Source: Glandiceps talaboti (lineage: Eukaryota > Hemichordata > Enteropneusta > Spengelidae). From it: a stretch of DNA of 64,000 bases. Position 1 is the first letter of the stretch, and every line of letters begins with the position of its first letter. The DNA lies in NCBI RefSeq assembly GCF_964340395.1, contig NC_135550.1, forward strand, positions 28,827,176 through 28,891,175, read 5' to 3'. This document shows, piece by piece, positions 23,823 to 48,780 of the stretch. The position numbers were made by a program, and so were the translations under genes. The notes below the pieces were generated by a model. It worked only from the letters and a program-made list of their open reading frames with translations, had not been told where the DNA came from and ran no database searches.

Positions 23823-25038
23823 ATGTCTGAAATTCAGCATTGCATGTATGTGTATGAAACATGAAGTGCCTTCATAAACCAAGTACAAGGTAATATATCG
23901 ATTACACGTTTTTCGTAATGCACCCTATATAATAAACATGTAATCCCATACAGAGGGCTAGCTTTGTCAATTTCAAGAGATAGTTTCTTTAACTGCCAGT
24001 CGATTCTATCTGTGACTAGCAGGATTTCAATTGGATTATTTGTATGAATATTAAGTTTAATGCTTTCGGCCTTGGCAATGGACAAATATTCTCGCAAGCC
24101 AGAGTTATTATTTCTAAAAAAAACTAACTAACCTGTGGGAGGCTCGTTAAGAACGTTGTCGTAAAACAGGCCGTGGTTTGCGACGAAGTTTGATAAATAA
24201 CCCCTACTAAACCACGAAGAAGTAACTTTGTTGAGATATTTGGAAAAAAATCGCTCGGCGTCAGCAAAGTCATATAACAGATACGTTGTACACACCGTCA
24301 CGTGATCTTATTGTACTGACCGACTGCTGCTGCTAACACAGTCTGTTTGTTGCTATGTATGCTGTTTGGTTTGTACCTGGGATTGCAACTTTGTTCTAAC
24401 AAGTGCAGGTAAGATGTAAGGTATTGTTTTGGTTTTACTGATTTTTGCATGACTTTAAAAATTTGTCAGTATATCTTATCATAATATGATGAAAACTGTA
24501 ATATACAAATCAATAACTCAATTAACAACACTAAATTTAACGATCATAAAACAAGTAACAATAGAAATAAAGTTCATTCATGTCCATGTTGTCATTTCAG
24601 AAATATATCTATTTGTTCTTTTCAAGATTAGACATGCTGTATATGGTAACACCTTGGAATATTGATTCCATACTTCTGTATGGTTGGCATATCATATTTT
24701 CGTATCCTTTATAATATGTTGTAGGCGATTCTGAAAGAGCACCAAATGCTTACTTTTAAACTTGAACAGTTGTCTCCATGTAGACTCTGAAGGTGAAAAT
24801 TATTTATTGATCTTTGTCATATTTTATCTTTAGGATCGTTGAAAGGAATGAATTGAACAAACATGACACTGAAGGCCAACGAGAAAGTATTGAAGACGAA
24901 CCACATGGAGAACTGCAGAACTTGGGCACTGACATGGAGGGACGCCGCTGTAGACAAACTAAGGCAGAAACAGAAACAAGCTGCTTCCATAACATGCTGG
25001 AATTCAGTCATGGCAAATTGAGAAAAGACGCGGAATGA
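6993..25038 (+). CDS. Gene B: mucin-like type I membrane protein, probably compromised
   Basis: The exon model is 6993-7061 (signal), 10332-10556 (Cys-rich plus Thr/Pro), 11598-11759 (Thr/Ser stalk), 22625-22693 (basic Thr/Pro stalk), 23283-23367 (transmembrane) and 24834-25038 (tail A, ending TGA). A second possible tail exon is at 27598-28159. All junctions are GT-AG and phases agree (0, 1, 1, 1, 2) except across exon 2, where the entry frame meets a TGA at 10458 and the Thr-rich frame that fits the next exon lies one base over. With that exon intact the protein would be about 270 residues: leader, short Cys-rich head, Thr/Ser/Pro stalk, one membrane span and a polar tail without tyrosine. 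An antisense Ty3/Gypsy element occupies the intron between exons 3 and 4. Function is unknown; surface mucin or receptor is inferred from architecture only. Confidence 0.6.
7062..10331. other. Gene B intron 1
   Basis: AT-rich intron with a TG/CG microsatellite at 8142-8253, a G-run near 8981-8992 and a short (AAAT)n run near 9531-9552. I see no further exon. Microsatellite frames of up to about 100 codons here are artefacts of the repeat. Confidence 0.55.
8142..8253. repeat. (TG)n/(CG)n-interrupted microsatellite
   Basis: TGTGTA, TGTG and CGCGCG blocks alternate over about 110 bp. The alternating purine-pyrimidine tract has potential for Z-form DNA. Confidence 0.9.
10332..10556 (+). CDS. Gene B exon 2: diverged Cys-rich exon with a frame conflict
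   Basis: The acceptor TTTCTTTCAG precedes 10332. In phase 0, as expected from exon 1, it reads a Cys-containing segment ([20 protein letters not shown], then [14 protein letters not shown]) that aligns with the Cys exon of gene C, including the PxxxYFC/PIYC step. It then meets TGA at 10458-10460. From 10454 on, the frame two bases over continues the homology ([16 protein letters not shown]) and ends in phase 1 at CCAG|GTGAGT, as the next exon needs. The exon length (225) is incompatible with its phases. This suggests a one-base loss (or two-base gain), real or from sequencing. No AG exists between 10417 and 10470 to rescue it as a separate exon. Confidence 0.55.
10557..11597. other. Gene B intron 2 with (ACC)n/(AAC)n microsatellite
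   Basis: Intronic AT-rich DNA. A compound trinucleotide repeat at about 11287-11367 yields a spurious poly-Leu/Val frame on the minus strand. Confidence 0.6.
11598..11759 (+). CDS. Gene B exon 3: Thr/Ser/Pro stalk
   Basis: This is a 162-nt exon, phase 1 at both ends, between acceptor TTCCATAAG and donor ATAG|GTATTG. It encodes about 54 residues rich in Thr, Ser and Pro (for example [20 protein letters not shown], then KPTKPVIPP). It is a candidate O-glycosylated stalk, as in the mucin exons of gene C. Confidence 0.65.
11889..11966. repeat. (TG)n/(TGTA)n microsatellite at the LTR-element insertion site
   Basis: TG repeats pass into TGTA tetranucleotides and end exactly where the LTR element begins, so the element integrated into or beside this tract. 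Confidence 0.9.
11967..13560 (-). repeat. 3' LTR of the Ty3/Gypsy element
   Basis: This 1,594-bp direct repeat matches 20675-22268 over its whole length. On the element strand it begins TGTGATACC and ends GGGTAACA, so it has canonical TG...CA ends. Such LTRs are long for Ty3/Gypsy. Short open frames inside it appear in both copies and have no support as genes. Confidence 0.95.
13561..13569 (-). other. Polypurine tract of the LTR element
   Basis: On the element strand TTGGGGGAG lies directly upstream of the 3' LTR start, the expected place for the plus-strand primer. Confidence 0.6.
14128..15246 (-). CDS. Second frame of the Ty3/Gypsy element, acidic product
   Basis: A 372-codon frame between gag-pol and the 3' LTR. 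The product is basic near its start, then strongly acidic and Ser/Thr-rich, with an [14 protein letters not shown] basic patch late on. I do not recognise an envelope protein: no leader or membrane anchor is visible. It is treated as a fossil part of the element. Confidence 0.6.
   Translation of the reverse strand: MVFQIAKRSAEKSARASKGRYDLRVREVMLKEGDRVLRRNVNVRGQHKIADRWEEAPYLVVRRINPDLPVYVIRSTKTLKTQTVHRNLLKPCCDRPLSSYTEDEMNERPQDKVIPENNEVEGSSSTQSEQDCVLNPESPPFKPRIGRPVCLGGMNESTDESMDRSDPNECVVIGQDSPERSTIVVSDSSDRVRGTDSPATSMHEDSMGISSDDESDGIAEEANVAPQTIQSSDVVENVMDASTDKGTIETGNETMGEEQIETTCSERADTHGDCSDADEESSVEEGESEVRPLRRSTRTRRPPRYYGWCSRLIKRAKGDKCVSKNPSSGKRSSFDSPRTNHEVSQGRLTASNNRNHDITMKILEIMANGMYV
15177..20366 (-). 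CDS. gag-pol frame of the Ty3/Gypsy element
   Basis: A single frame of 1,729 codons carries, in order: a gag region with charged coiled-coil-like stretches and two CCHC zinc knuckles, an aspartic protease (DTGS), a reverse transcriptase (YMDD), a Ty3-type RNase H (HTDAS) and an integrase with HHCC zinc finger and DDE core. Gag and pol share one frame. This content and order place it in Ty3/Gypsy. It is a mobile-element gene, not a host gene. Confidence 0.93.
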   Translation of the reverse strand: MADAQGSDGRVKTEEDSEVSMTAKGVPNPDPWHSEHETTDSIKGAKATKHESVGMTPIGGGGVSRLSHGTIPKRGGGRGIYTPKSVRSLPTKGYGLNESALQFGSERERIAELEHELKSLHERERRHNEEIEFEDLLQRNGKRMKERLEYEELTHRALAEVVNTAPRVPTFTGDYKGKDSISYESWLREVQSMRQSGIHSNRVLQQAIRKSIRGEASEIILGLGIDPSIEKILNKLETVYGVVVSTATLKRQLYNDYQKDETAASFACRVEINLRRIYDRGGVLETEMDSILRTTLWEGLTDSRVKDIARHRYENAKNFDELLRIIRVAEQEVQGTRSPKMREKVEDRRKTTRGHTAVKQLQEMSDSDTDDNGERSKKRKPRDHETDEVYTKMTAMLKAMQLQQEQVKLVMEQQRKEHAAGMEEIRNARAAMMVSPHGMPRPFDIAAQIPQEANPRRGAPNHCDERNGNKSEGKSFACYNCNGEGHMSRDCKQPCGKCKEEGHTSAKCPKRKHASVKAQRMTGRRRHEKNQRRNGKSRPIDGRVVGPLNEQYALVNGNKCLAQLDTGSQVTMISEDYYCRYLSDVPFTPLDEVLEIAGVTDDVLEYIGVIEVEVGFPIHVFNDATIFRLLALVVKGTEYNNRVPLLAGTNWLNHYMTIKTLNDDGNTMSRMKPVARRAITTLRAREQFYGPNGNMGVVRAAVSERVTLKPHTAHTIPGSMKAGPKGERHEVLLGDDDDWSENKGWTLNPMVTVAECGRRSTAVPVVIKNETDKPVVIKPRQVVATVKAVRGIEVQPRKTPKDNETRDEPLKVREVNVRGLSFDMTDSPANEGQVNKVQEVLERNIGSFSTNDNDLGRCTIHKHEINLRDERPVKQPYRRIPPALYEEIRAQLRGMLDNGVIRQSKSPWSSPLVLVAKKDGTTRICVDYRRLNAQTTPDAYALPRIEEGLDVLSGAKWFTSIDLKSGFWQIAMAEKDIPKTAFATPFGFYEFVAMPFGLMNAGATCQRVVEQCLGDYNMRICMVYMDDVIIFSDTFEEHLDRVDKVLKRLREFDLKIKHTKCQLFREKINYLGHVVSSNGVETDPGKTEALRTWPVPTNVKELRTFLGFAGYYRRFVQGYSSIARPLHALTAGHPTKRKNGGERKRPPPYEWTDECQNAFELIIDKLTSAPVLAYAEYTQPFELHTDASLMGLGAALYQTVRDTDGQERLRPVAYASRSLTASEKNYPAHKLEFLALKWSVTEKFRDYCFGNDVTVLTDNNPLTYIASTAKLDATGQRWWNALSQYKLKIHYRPGLRNGDADGLSRRPSSKARGFDESEKRFLKTVVMTPDEVQAVGEPLLTDGDEDTPWVEALAASVRAIPKEMAEPPEMPGEVTLPTITSSQWAKLQDRDPTIQRIRTLVLAKDDGKDKMTRKQRAKESQEVRLALRDWSKFCFRDDVLHRARTSSSGEVYYQLVLPHEFRQEAMKGVHDDCGHLGQDRAIDLLRARFYWPLMSADVKNYIRTCKRCTRRKDEAGLKTRAPMVSIETSQPLELVCMDFLSLEECKGGIRNLLVITDHFSKFAVAIPTRNQTAKTTAKHLWEDFMLPYGCPERLHSDQGRNFESQVIRELCLLLNIKKSRTTPYHPQGNAQTERFNRTLLNMMGTLENEQKAKWKDYVKPLVHAYNCTVHDTTGFTPYHLLFGRQAKIALDVRFGTSPENRDPTTPSWYFRLRKGLQRSQPVRVKDDMI
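20655..20672 (-). other. Primer-binding site, tRNA-Lys type
   Basis: On the element strand, two bases after the 5' LTR, lies TGGCGCCCAACGTGGGGC. This is the complement of the 3' end of the tRNA-Lys1,2 type, known as the primer site of spumaviruses and MPMV. Its position next to the LTR confirms element orientation. Confidence 0.85.
20675..22268 (-). repeat. 5' LTR of the Ty3/Gypsy element
   Basis: Partner of the repeat at 11967-13560, of the same length and near-identical sequence. It should hold the element's promoter, but I cannot mark a specific TATA box with confidence. Confidence 0.95.
22625..22693 (+). CDS. Gene B exon 4: short basic Thr/Pro stalk
   Basis: A 69-nt exon, phase 1 at both ends, between GGGTATAG and AAAG|GTAGGA. 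It encodes [20 protein letters not shown] followed by NK. It is the membrane-proximal stalk, joining in frame to the transmembrane exon. Confidence 0.65.
23283..23367 (+). CDS. Gene B exon 5: transmembrane segment
   Basis: An 85-nt exon, entering in phase 1 after GTGTGTAG and leaving in phase 2 at TTGAG|GTAGGC. It encodes [20 protein letters not shown], then LVAVIKLR: a single hydrophobic helix followed by Lys/Arg, as for a type I stop-transfer segment. The same phase pattern recurs in the transmembrane exons of genes C, D and E. Confidence 0.8.
23760..23821. repeat. (TG)n microsatellite
   Basis: About 60 bp of uninterrupted TG in an intron of gene B. Confidence 0.95.
24834..25038 (+). CDS. 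Gene B tail exon A: cytoplasmic tail with stop
   Basis: The acceptor TTATCTTTAG is followed by a phase-2 entry. The AG left by the transmembrane exon plus G makes Arg, then [20 protein letters not shown] and on to TGA at 25036, about 68 residues in all. The tail is hydrophilic, with Glu/Arg/Lys and three Cys or His-rich spots, and has no tyrosine. It reads in frame with the membrane exon and is the nearest terminal exon. Confidence 0.65.
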
Positions 25039-25224
25039 AGTTTTATCTCATGGTTTTTCGGCTGTGCTAAACACGTTATTTCACCGTCATCTTCAAAGAA
25101 CGGCATTTTATGAAATTGGTCCATTAGTAGTAGACACTACAAAAACGATGTGTTTGAAGTGTGAATGGCTATTATTTCACATCTGTTACACCGTATTAGC
25201 ACGAACAAAAAAAATGTAATCTTA

Positions 25225-25975
25225 AAAGATTATTGATCAGATTGGTCTTATATTTGGTGGGTATGTTCTCAGAGATGTTTAGATGGAAAGTTGTTCGTAT
25301 CATGGTGATCCCATCGGTGATATACAAATCTTTCATCCAGAAATTTAAACTAAAACGAAGATAGAGATGAGATTTGTCGGGGTGTGTAGGTGAGGAACTA
25401 TTCAGTACGTGATGATGATCATGTGCTATGCATATTACTTTTTAAAAAAAAAATAATTTGGGGCAAAAACTACCTGGTTGATGGGGCCGAAATTTGATTT
25501 TGATATCATATTCTGCAGACGTTTTTCAAAACATTGACCCAATTGACCCTAGCAACCATGACCACGCCCTTAGCAACATCTAAATGTCAGTATATTTTGC
25601 AAGCAACAATACCCCGACCATAGCAACCGCCAGTTATGTTGTATATAATTGCAAATATTATAACAGGGACAATAGACAAGTGGATAAGCATTCCAAAGAT
25701 TAACACATATATGCCTAGCAACAAGACCACGCCCATAGCAACAGTGAATTTATAATGTATATTGCTAAGATAACAATATGGATGGTTAGGTTAGTGGATA
25801 AACTTTCAAAAAATTGACATATTGTCACTCAGCAACTGCCCATAGCAACATCAAAATGGTGGTGTATATTGCATGGGTATCAACAGGGTTGGATCATCAT
25901 GTGGTTGTCCATTTCAGAAGATTAACACAATCGTTTTACAGTTATGCTACAACACCATTGGCACTATTTTTGAAA
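25225..25975 (+). mobile_element. Helentron/pearl-like non-autonomous repeat, copy 2
   Basis: It shares with copies 1 and 3 the phrases GATTGGTCTTATATTTGGTG and ACCACGCCCTTAGCAACATC, repeated internal ~110-bp units, and the 3' end motif GTTATGCTACAACACCATTG followed by GCAC. It is older than copy 3, judging by divergence in the shared motifs. Confidence 0.5.
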
Positions 25976-26477
25976 AATTATTCTTGACAGAAATAATGTG
26001 TACAGGTTTAACGTCCCCATGACATAAACAGTTATGTTTTTCAGAAGAGCAGGGCACAAGTACAGAAAGTTACAATGACCACAAATTATAGTAACAAAAA
26101 ATATATACAAACTGTATCTATGTAAGGATATGTTTACCCTTAGAATCGTGTTTACTGTAGTACATCTTGGCATAGCTTGACTAGCCACAAAAGAATGAAC
26201 ATCATCACATCGGCAAGTATTTCTTGAGAATGTTGAAAGCGCGTTATCTTTCGTTTATATACCAGTTTGGTCGGCATAATGCACTATACGTTCTAGTTGT
26301 ACGAAATTATACAAGTTTCAGCATTTGTTGAATAGTTTACATAACCGTCCTTGTAAATTATTAAATTATTATATTTTGAATGGTTTGATAAGAAATGTTT
26401 GTTAAAGGAAATCTTTCTGTTCATAGAACCTCTCATTGATTGATTCAAAACAACGTGTTATCATCTAAATACCACAC

Positions 26478-26517
26478 CCTACCCTACCCCACCCCACCCC
26501 ACCCCACCCCACCCCAT
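26478..26517. repeat. (ACCCT)/(ACCCC)n C-rich tract
   Basis: Tandem ACCCC pentamers over about 40 bp. The minus strand has regularly spaced G4 runs and could form a quadruplex. It is interstitial and not a telomere motif. Confidence 0.75.
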
Positions 26518-27597
26518 CCAGGTTTAGGTAAGTGAATGCATCATATTGCTGTAATCTGATTTTATATCCTAGTATTGTGGTTATAACGATGTGGTATGAT
26601 ATGTCATTCCTATGTCAGTTACATGTAAATGTTTGTTATTAGGTACGTTTTCCAGGATGTGATGTACACATTGTATTGTATTATTTGTATTGTTTCCTTA
26701 CAAGAGAATTTAAACACAAATTTTGAGATAAATTAAACACAAACTTTGTGACAAACAATGCATTTTAGATCAGGTGTTTTTTGTTGTCTTAAAATTAAGG
26801 AACAGTATGTAACTTTTTTTATTGCCTTTGATTGCTTTTGTTCGACAGTGAAGTATTCTTATGAATGCTCCAACTGCTAAAAGACACCGAATCATGTCTA
26901 GTAACTAGTATCATATTAAAATGACGTCATTGCATAAATTGTTACAACAAATTAAAAAATATCACATTCTCTATTACCTAGCCTCTTGCTGGATATTGAA
27001 CAACTTTATAACACTTGCAGATTGACGATTCAATATGCTAAAATATGCTAAAACTTTCAGTGTATATTACGACTGCTGTCCAACAATAATTTGATTCGCT
27101 TTCAGCAGTATTTTTTCATGTTCTTTTCATGACCGTGTAACAAATGTAGATTGTTTTCTTAATAACATCTATTCGTCGAAAATAAAGTTGGAAAAATGAA
27201 AGCCAAAATACTTCAGTTCAGTTTTGAAAAGTGAAAACGCACCAGGGTGAATTCATGTTAGTCGTTGCTGTAAAACCGATAAGATTGTTGAAATGAATAA
27301 CGATTGCTTCAACATCATTCTGTTATCCTAAGTTCACATCAAACCTGCTTCATTTGGCATAGAATAAATAATATATGTGTGAACTTGTCAAGTTTTTGTT
27401 TTGCCGCCAATATTCCGACAGACGTTCTTGTAAGAATTTTATTCCATTGTGATCTACATTATCTCATTTGTAGAATAGGGTTTTAATATCTTGGACAATG
27501 AAATTTGAAATAATGACTAGTGTAATGTAATACAAGACAACTGTGACGTGTACGTTCAGTATAAATGATGTTTCTTCCTCACTACTTTAAATTCAAG

Positions 27598-28159
27598 ACG
27601 ACGGAGGAGGGAAGAGAACCAAAACAAAACTAATACAACATACAAAAACAAAGCATACAATGGTGATGACTCCTATATGGATGCCAGTGAAGGAAAAGAT
27701 GATAAATCAGCTCTTGTGACATCCGTTTTTGACGAAACCAAGTCGGCAGGTAATTACAAGGATGAGAAAGGTACAAGTACCTTGCTGTCTGATAAGGCTA
27801 TAGAGAGAAATAATGCTGATATGGAAGAGAAGGGCAAGGAGAACGTTGCAGAAAGTTCGAAGGAGAATGACAGCATTGTCAATAAAAATAATGTTGATGA
27901 CGAACAAGTGAGCCCTAGCGGGGACAAGTCACCTGACGTTGAGGACGGAATCACCATTGCCCCAGAAAACCGGATAAAACAAGTACCAGAACCAACAGAT
28001 AGTAAGATAAATTATACTGAAAGTCCTGATAACAAAGGGGAGGAAGAAAACCATCATGACGATGATGAAGATGGGTTTGTTGAAGCAAAAGAAAAGGAAA
28101 GCGACAAGGGTATCATTAGAGAAGCCACAATAATTGTAAAACCTGCAGCTGTGCCGTGA
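27598..28159 (+). CDS. Alternative cytoplasmic-tail exon (gene B tail B)
   Basis: After AATTCAAG the frame enters in phase 2. The AG of a transmembrane exon plus A gives Arg, then four more Arg (RRRREENQNK), a typical stop-transfer start, and runs 186 residues to TGA. The product is acidic and Glu/Asp/Lys/Asn-rich with an Asp/Glu/His cluster. Tyrosines lie near the membrane in TYKNKAYNGDDSYMD, where YKN fits a YxN adaptor pattern. AATAAA lies at 28166, 7 bases after the stop. No separate membrane exon lies between 25038 and here, so it most simply serves as an alternative last exon for gene B. It could also be the remainder of a lost paralogue. Confidence 0.6.
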
Positions 28160-30592
28160 AAGTACAATAAATGGTTGTTTTACCTGGATGCAATGGTGAA
28201 ATAAATAGTACTGCCTTTGTTTGTTTTGAATATAAAGATTCAAAAGGATACAAAGATAAAATTAGGTAATAAGCAGAACAAGATACCAAATAGAGGTGAA
28301 TGCCTCTGATGTAGGTTATGGTGACAGTCTAATTAACTTGTATAAGCTTATGTGTGAAAATTACTGACACTATAAATTAGCTACTTTTACGTTGTAAACT
28401 TAAAGAGGTCGGCATATTCGACTCTTACCAATTAAACAAAGTTGGTTAGGATCCCTGGTATTTTTGCTCTGTTAAAGTACTGATGCAATTTATGCCTTGA
28501 CATGAAACATGACACATTCCTGAATGTCACGTGACGAACGGGACAAAGTCAGTACTATTTATTCCATCGTTGTAGCATGCCTCATGGTCAATTTCAGTAA
28601 AGATGTTACAACGCAGATATACGCGCAGAATCATACACAAGTGAAACTTGTAGATATGAAATTTACATTTTGCACCGTGTGGATGTATCAGAAGTCAACA
28701 TATTCATGAAAATTATTCTATATTCTACAAACGAGGAATTTCGTGTACTAACGTCGATATTTACCAATTGTCTTTGTTAGGCATACAGTCTTTGGAATAT
28801 AATTTAACCTTTTAACAACTGTTATCGAATTTATTTTTTGATATTTTGCTCATTTTAATAACACCTTCCTTGCTTGTATAGTTCTCAACCTAAAATGTTC
28901 CACAAATCGTTGGTTTTTTTTTTTTTACAATAATTACTTATTTTATATTATGATCTATTATTCGTTTGGACCTTCTAATATATCTAGGGCATTATACGGG
29001 CGGGCGCTAGATGTATAGGAAAATCCGTAGTCAAGGATCCTTGATATCCAGTTCATTTGTTTAAGGAGCAAAGCTTTTACACATATGATACATAAGTACT
29101 GATACACCAAACATTACCAACATAAACTTGCATCATGTCATGGAGTACAACAACGGAAATTGAGCTTTCAGTTAACTTTGATAGACACACAAACTATTAT
29201 TGCGAAATATAGATGTAAGGTACCGAACGGACGTTAATTTAATTGTAAGCACAGTAGTGTGGAATATCTGATGATTTCCATGATCAGGCAGTGTATAAAT
29301 TGTACGACTTCAAGTGTTTACATTCATTTGTCTTGATACGTGATTATATCCGGACAACTAAAGTGCCGCCATCACCCACTTGTGTAATCTACCACATGAG
29401 TAACACTAGTTTTAGTTTGTACCGGCTATCTCAATGAGCTCAACGCTCAGTTTCCACGGTAGTAATTAGCCTCGTCATAAATGGAACACGTAGTTTGACG
29501 TTGTGTAACGTATCACCTAAAATTATTTAATTTGAAAGCAATCGCTGTGAAACAACTAGCATCCTATAATAACAAAGATATAAGTATTCGTATTAACCAT
29601 CTAATATTGATATTGATTAGCACACGTGTGCTAACGATGCATTCATCAAAGATGACACTTTACGATTAATTTTATACCAAATTCTATTTTGTAAATTTAA
29701 ATAACACTTTACTGATGACATTTACAATTTTCACACTAAACCTTATAGTTATAAAGCTTTACAAAAAGCGCGTCAATTTAATTTATTTCTTTATAAAAAT
29801 ACCCTGTACTCGTAACGTAACTAAGATTATAGATATCTCAAGATATTAAAATGTCTTGTCACTTTCTAAGCAAATGACGTTTCATATCATTTGAGAGTTT
29901 TTCGTAGTTTGTCATGCCATTTCATTAATGGATACTGTAGCAATTGAGAGATTCATCAAGGTCACTAGTGTATGTATTTTGCATGATCAGGAGACGTTGG
30001 GGTCAGAATCGACCACAGAACCAGTCATGGAAAAATATAGTGTTTACTTCTAAGAGAATATATTTCCATTTCTTTGTACATTTGAAAAGCATGACCACTT
30101 TGATAGAATACCCTTTTCAATAAATATCCCCATCACTAATACTCTATGAGTTTGCATCTTGATTTAAATGTTTTTAGAATGATACTAGAACATGTCAAAA
30201 TTTGTGAGTCTAGTCTTCATTTCGATTTTTGACAGAACAAACAAACAAATAAACAAACATACTTTTTGAAATGCCAGTCAATTACGTCAATTTTTGCCAC
30301 ATCAAACAACGGAGAATATCGCACTCTGTGGAAGAGTATCTTCACTTTTGATGCATTTGTTTCATGCCTTTCTATAATGTTGACCTCGATTCCTCCTATA
30401 TATGTAAATTTAAAAATGTTGCGACGTGAATGATGTCATCAAGAGAATGAATGTTAGCCCCGCCCTCTACAGGAAAGAACGAGTCAGATGTGACGTCATA
30501 TACAGTTAACGGTTGTTCAATGGAAATAACGATGTAGTGTAGCTTACCTCTATTTTACATCGTCATCAATATCGGAATGAAACAATAAGAAG
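28160..30592. other. Intergenic region between genes B and C
   Basis: AT-rich DNA without recognisable exons. It holds a small palindrome TCAAGGATCCTTGA near 29031. The part just before 30593 should contain the promoter of gene C. Confidence 0.45.
30491..30498. promoter_or_regulatory. CRE-type palindrome upstream of gene C
   Basis: TGACGTCA, the CREB/ATF consensus, lies 95 bp before the ATG of gene C. It is only a sequence match. Two other TGACGTCA sites occur elsewhere in the window (about 39274 and 43828), so chance is possible. Confidence 0.25.
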
Positions 30593-47284
<16,692 letters not shown>

Positions 47285-47589
47285 ATAAACACAAGGCGAA
47301 GATGAAATCTTGAAAATTGCACAAAGACAACAGCACACGAAGTATCAATTTGGAAATGTCAATAACGTTTAATATCGTTGGCAGAAAGGCTGCACATATT
47401 GTATAAGTTTATGAAGTAGGTAGCCTGAAAGTCAAATCGACGTTTTGGTGTTTCAGTACCTGAATCTGATGAATTCTAAAATCGAGGCAAATTTTCGCAC
47501 ACACGTGTCTAAATACACTGTTACTGTGAAAACGGTGAACATTTTTGTACGCCGTATCGTCGATTTTTAAATTATTTGATTTAGACATC

Positions 47590-47890
47590 TCAATATATTA
47601 TTAAAAGGTATGTGGATATCATATACATGTATACTGGGAGGTAGTGTGCTATATGGACATCATATACTCATATACTGGGTGGTAATATGCCATGTGGACA
47701 TCATATACATGTATATTGGGAGGTAGTAATAGTATGCTATGGGGACATCATATGGTGGTACCGGTAGTATGCTATATGGACATCATATACATGTAAACTG
47801 GGTGGTGATATGCTATGTGGACATCACATATATGTATAATGGGTGGCAATATGCTATGTGAACATCATATTCAAGTATACTGGGTGGTAA
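47590..47890. repeat. Degenerate ~41-bp tandem repeat
   Basis: Units of TATGCTATGTGGACATCATA followed by TACATGTATACTGGGTGGTAA occur about seven times with variable length, just downstream of gene C. Confidence 0.8.
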
Positions 47891-48633
47891 TATGTAATTG
47901 GTAGATAACAATGTATCATTTCCTTGCCATGGCGAGTCCAATTTTATATTTTTTTTCTTCAAATGACTGAGGACAACTTCAAGCTTTCACATGGGACATT
48001 TTCTTTTTTAGGAAAGGTTTTCATTCATTATACTAGACTACAGTCAGAATTTTAATCAGGGGCCAGGGCATGATGGAGATACCATTTCATTGGCACGTGT
48101 AAATCTTGAATGTATCCGGTACATGGTGACACCACGTGACGTATCGTGTATTCGTGTAATCGTGTAACATTCCAATCTATGGCAGTAAACAACCCCAAAC
48201 AACAAGACAAAAGCTGTAACAATTAAATGTAAAGCGTCGTATAAACAGAGAAACAATCACATAAATATTATTGGAAAATTACATATATAATGAACAGATC
48301 AAATTAACAAGTATGTAACTTAAAATGATAATGAAATACAATGTAAAATGATTGAAACATGTATATAGCGACGAGTAAAAGTTATATATTCGCACAGTGT
48401 AATACTATTCTTCATGGCGTAGAAAGGTGCGTTGAAAGGTCACCAGGGACTGTATTTACTATACAATAGTCAGTAGATGAACCGTGGAAAAGATATACAG
48501 TCCATCAGATGATAAATTAGATTGTTTTTCATCTGATTGGTTGGTGTAAATATATATGTTGTATGTGGTTGATCCTCAGCAATGCCAGCTACCTGTATTA
48601 TTAGTAATATTAGGAATAAAATCTCACTAAACA

Positions 48634-48780
48634 ATGGACCGAAACACTGTGAATAATGTTGTTGAATATATGTTGTTAGTTGCTGTTGTAACATTGATAT
48701 GGTCCGTTGGATTTGCACGTTCCTATACCCCTCGTCTGCCTTTGGTTTCACCTTTTGTTCGTGGACGATGTTTGACACAA
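48634..48780 (+). CDS. Gene D exon 1: signal peptide and N-terminal segment
   Basis: ATG at 48634 is followed by MDRNTVNNVVEYMLLVAVVT, then LIWSVGFARS: a leader with a short polar start. The exon continues to CAA|GTAAGA (48780). A second donor of similar strength, CCG|GTAAGC, lies 33 nt on (48813), also in phase 0, adding VRLNRRTHSCP. Confidence 0.7.

Noticed and set aside
26478-26517. C-rich pentamer run as an interstitial telomere
   Set aside because: The unit is ACCCC/ACCCT, not the animal telomere TTAGGG.
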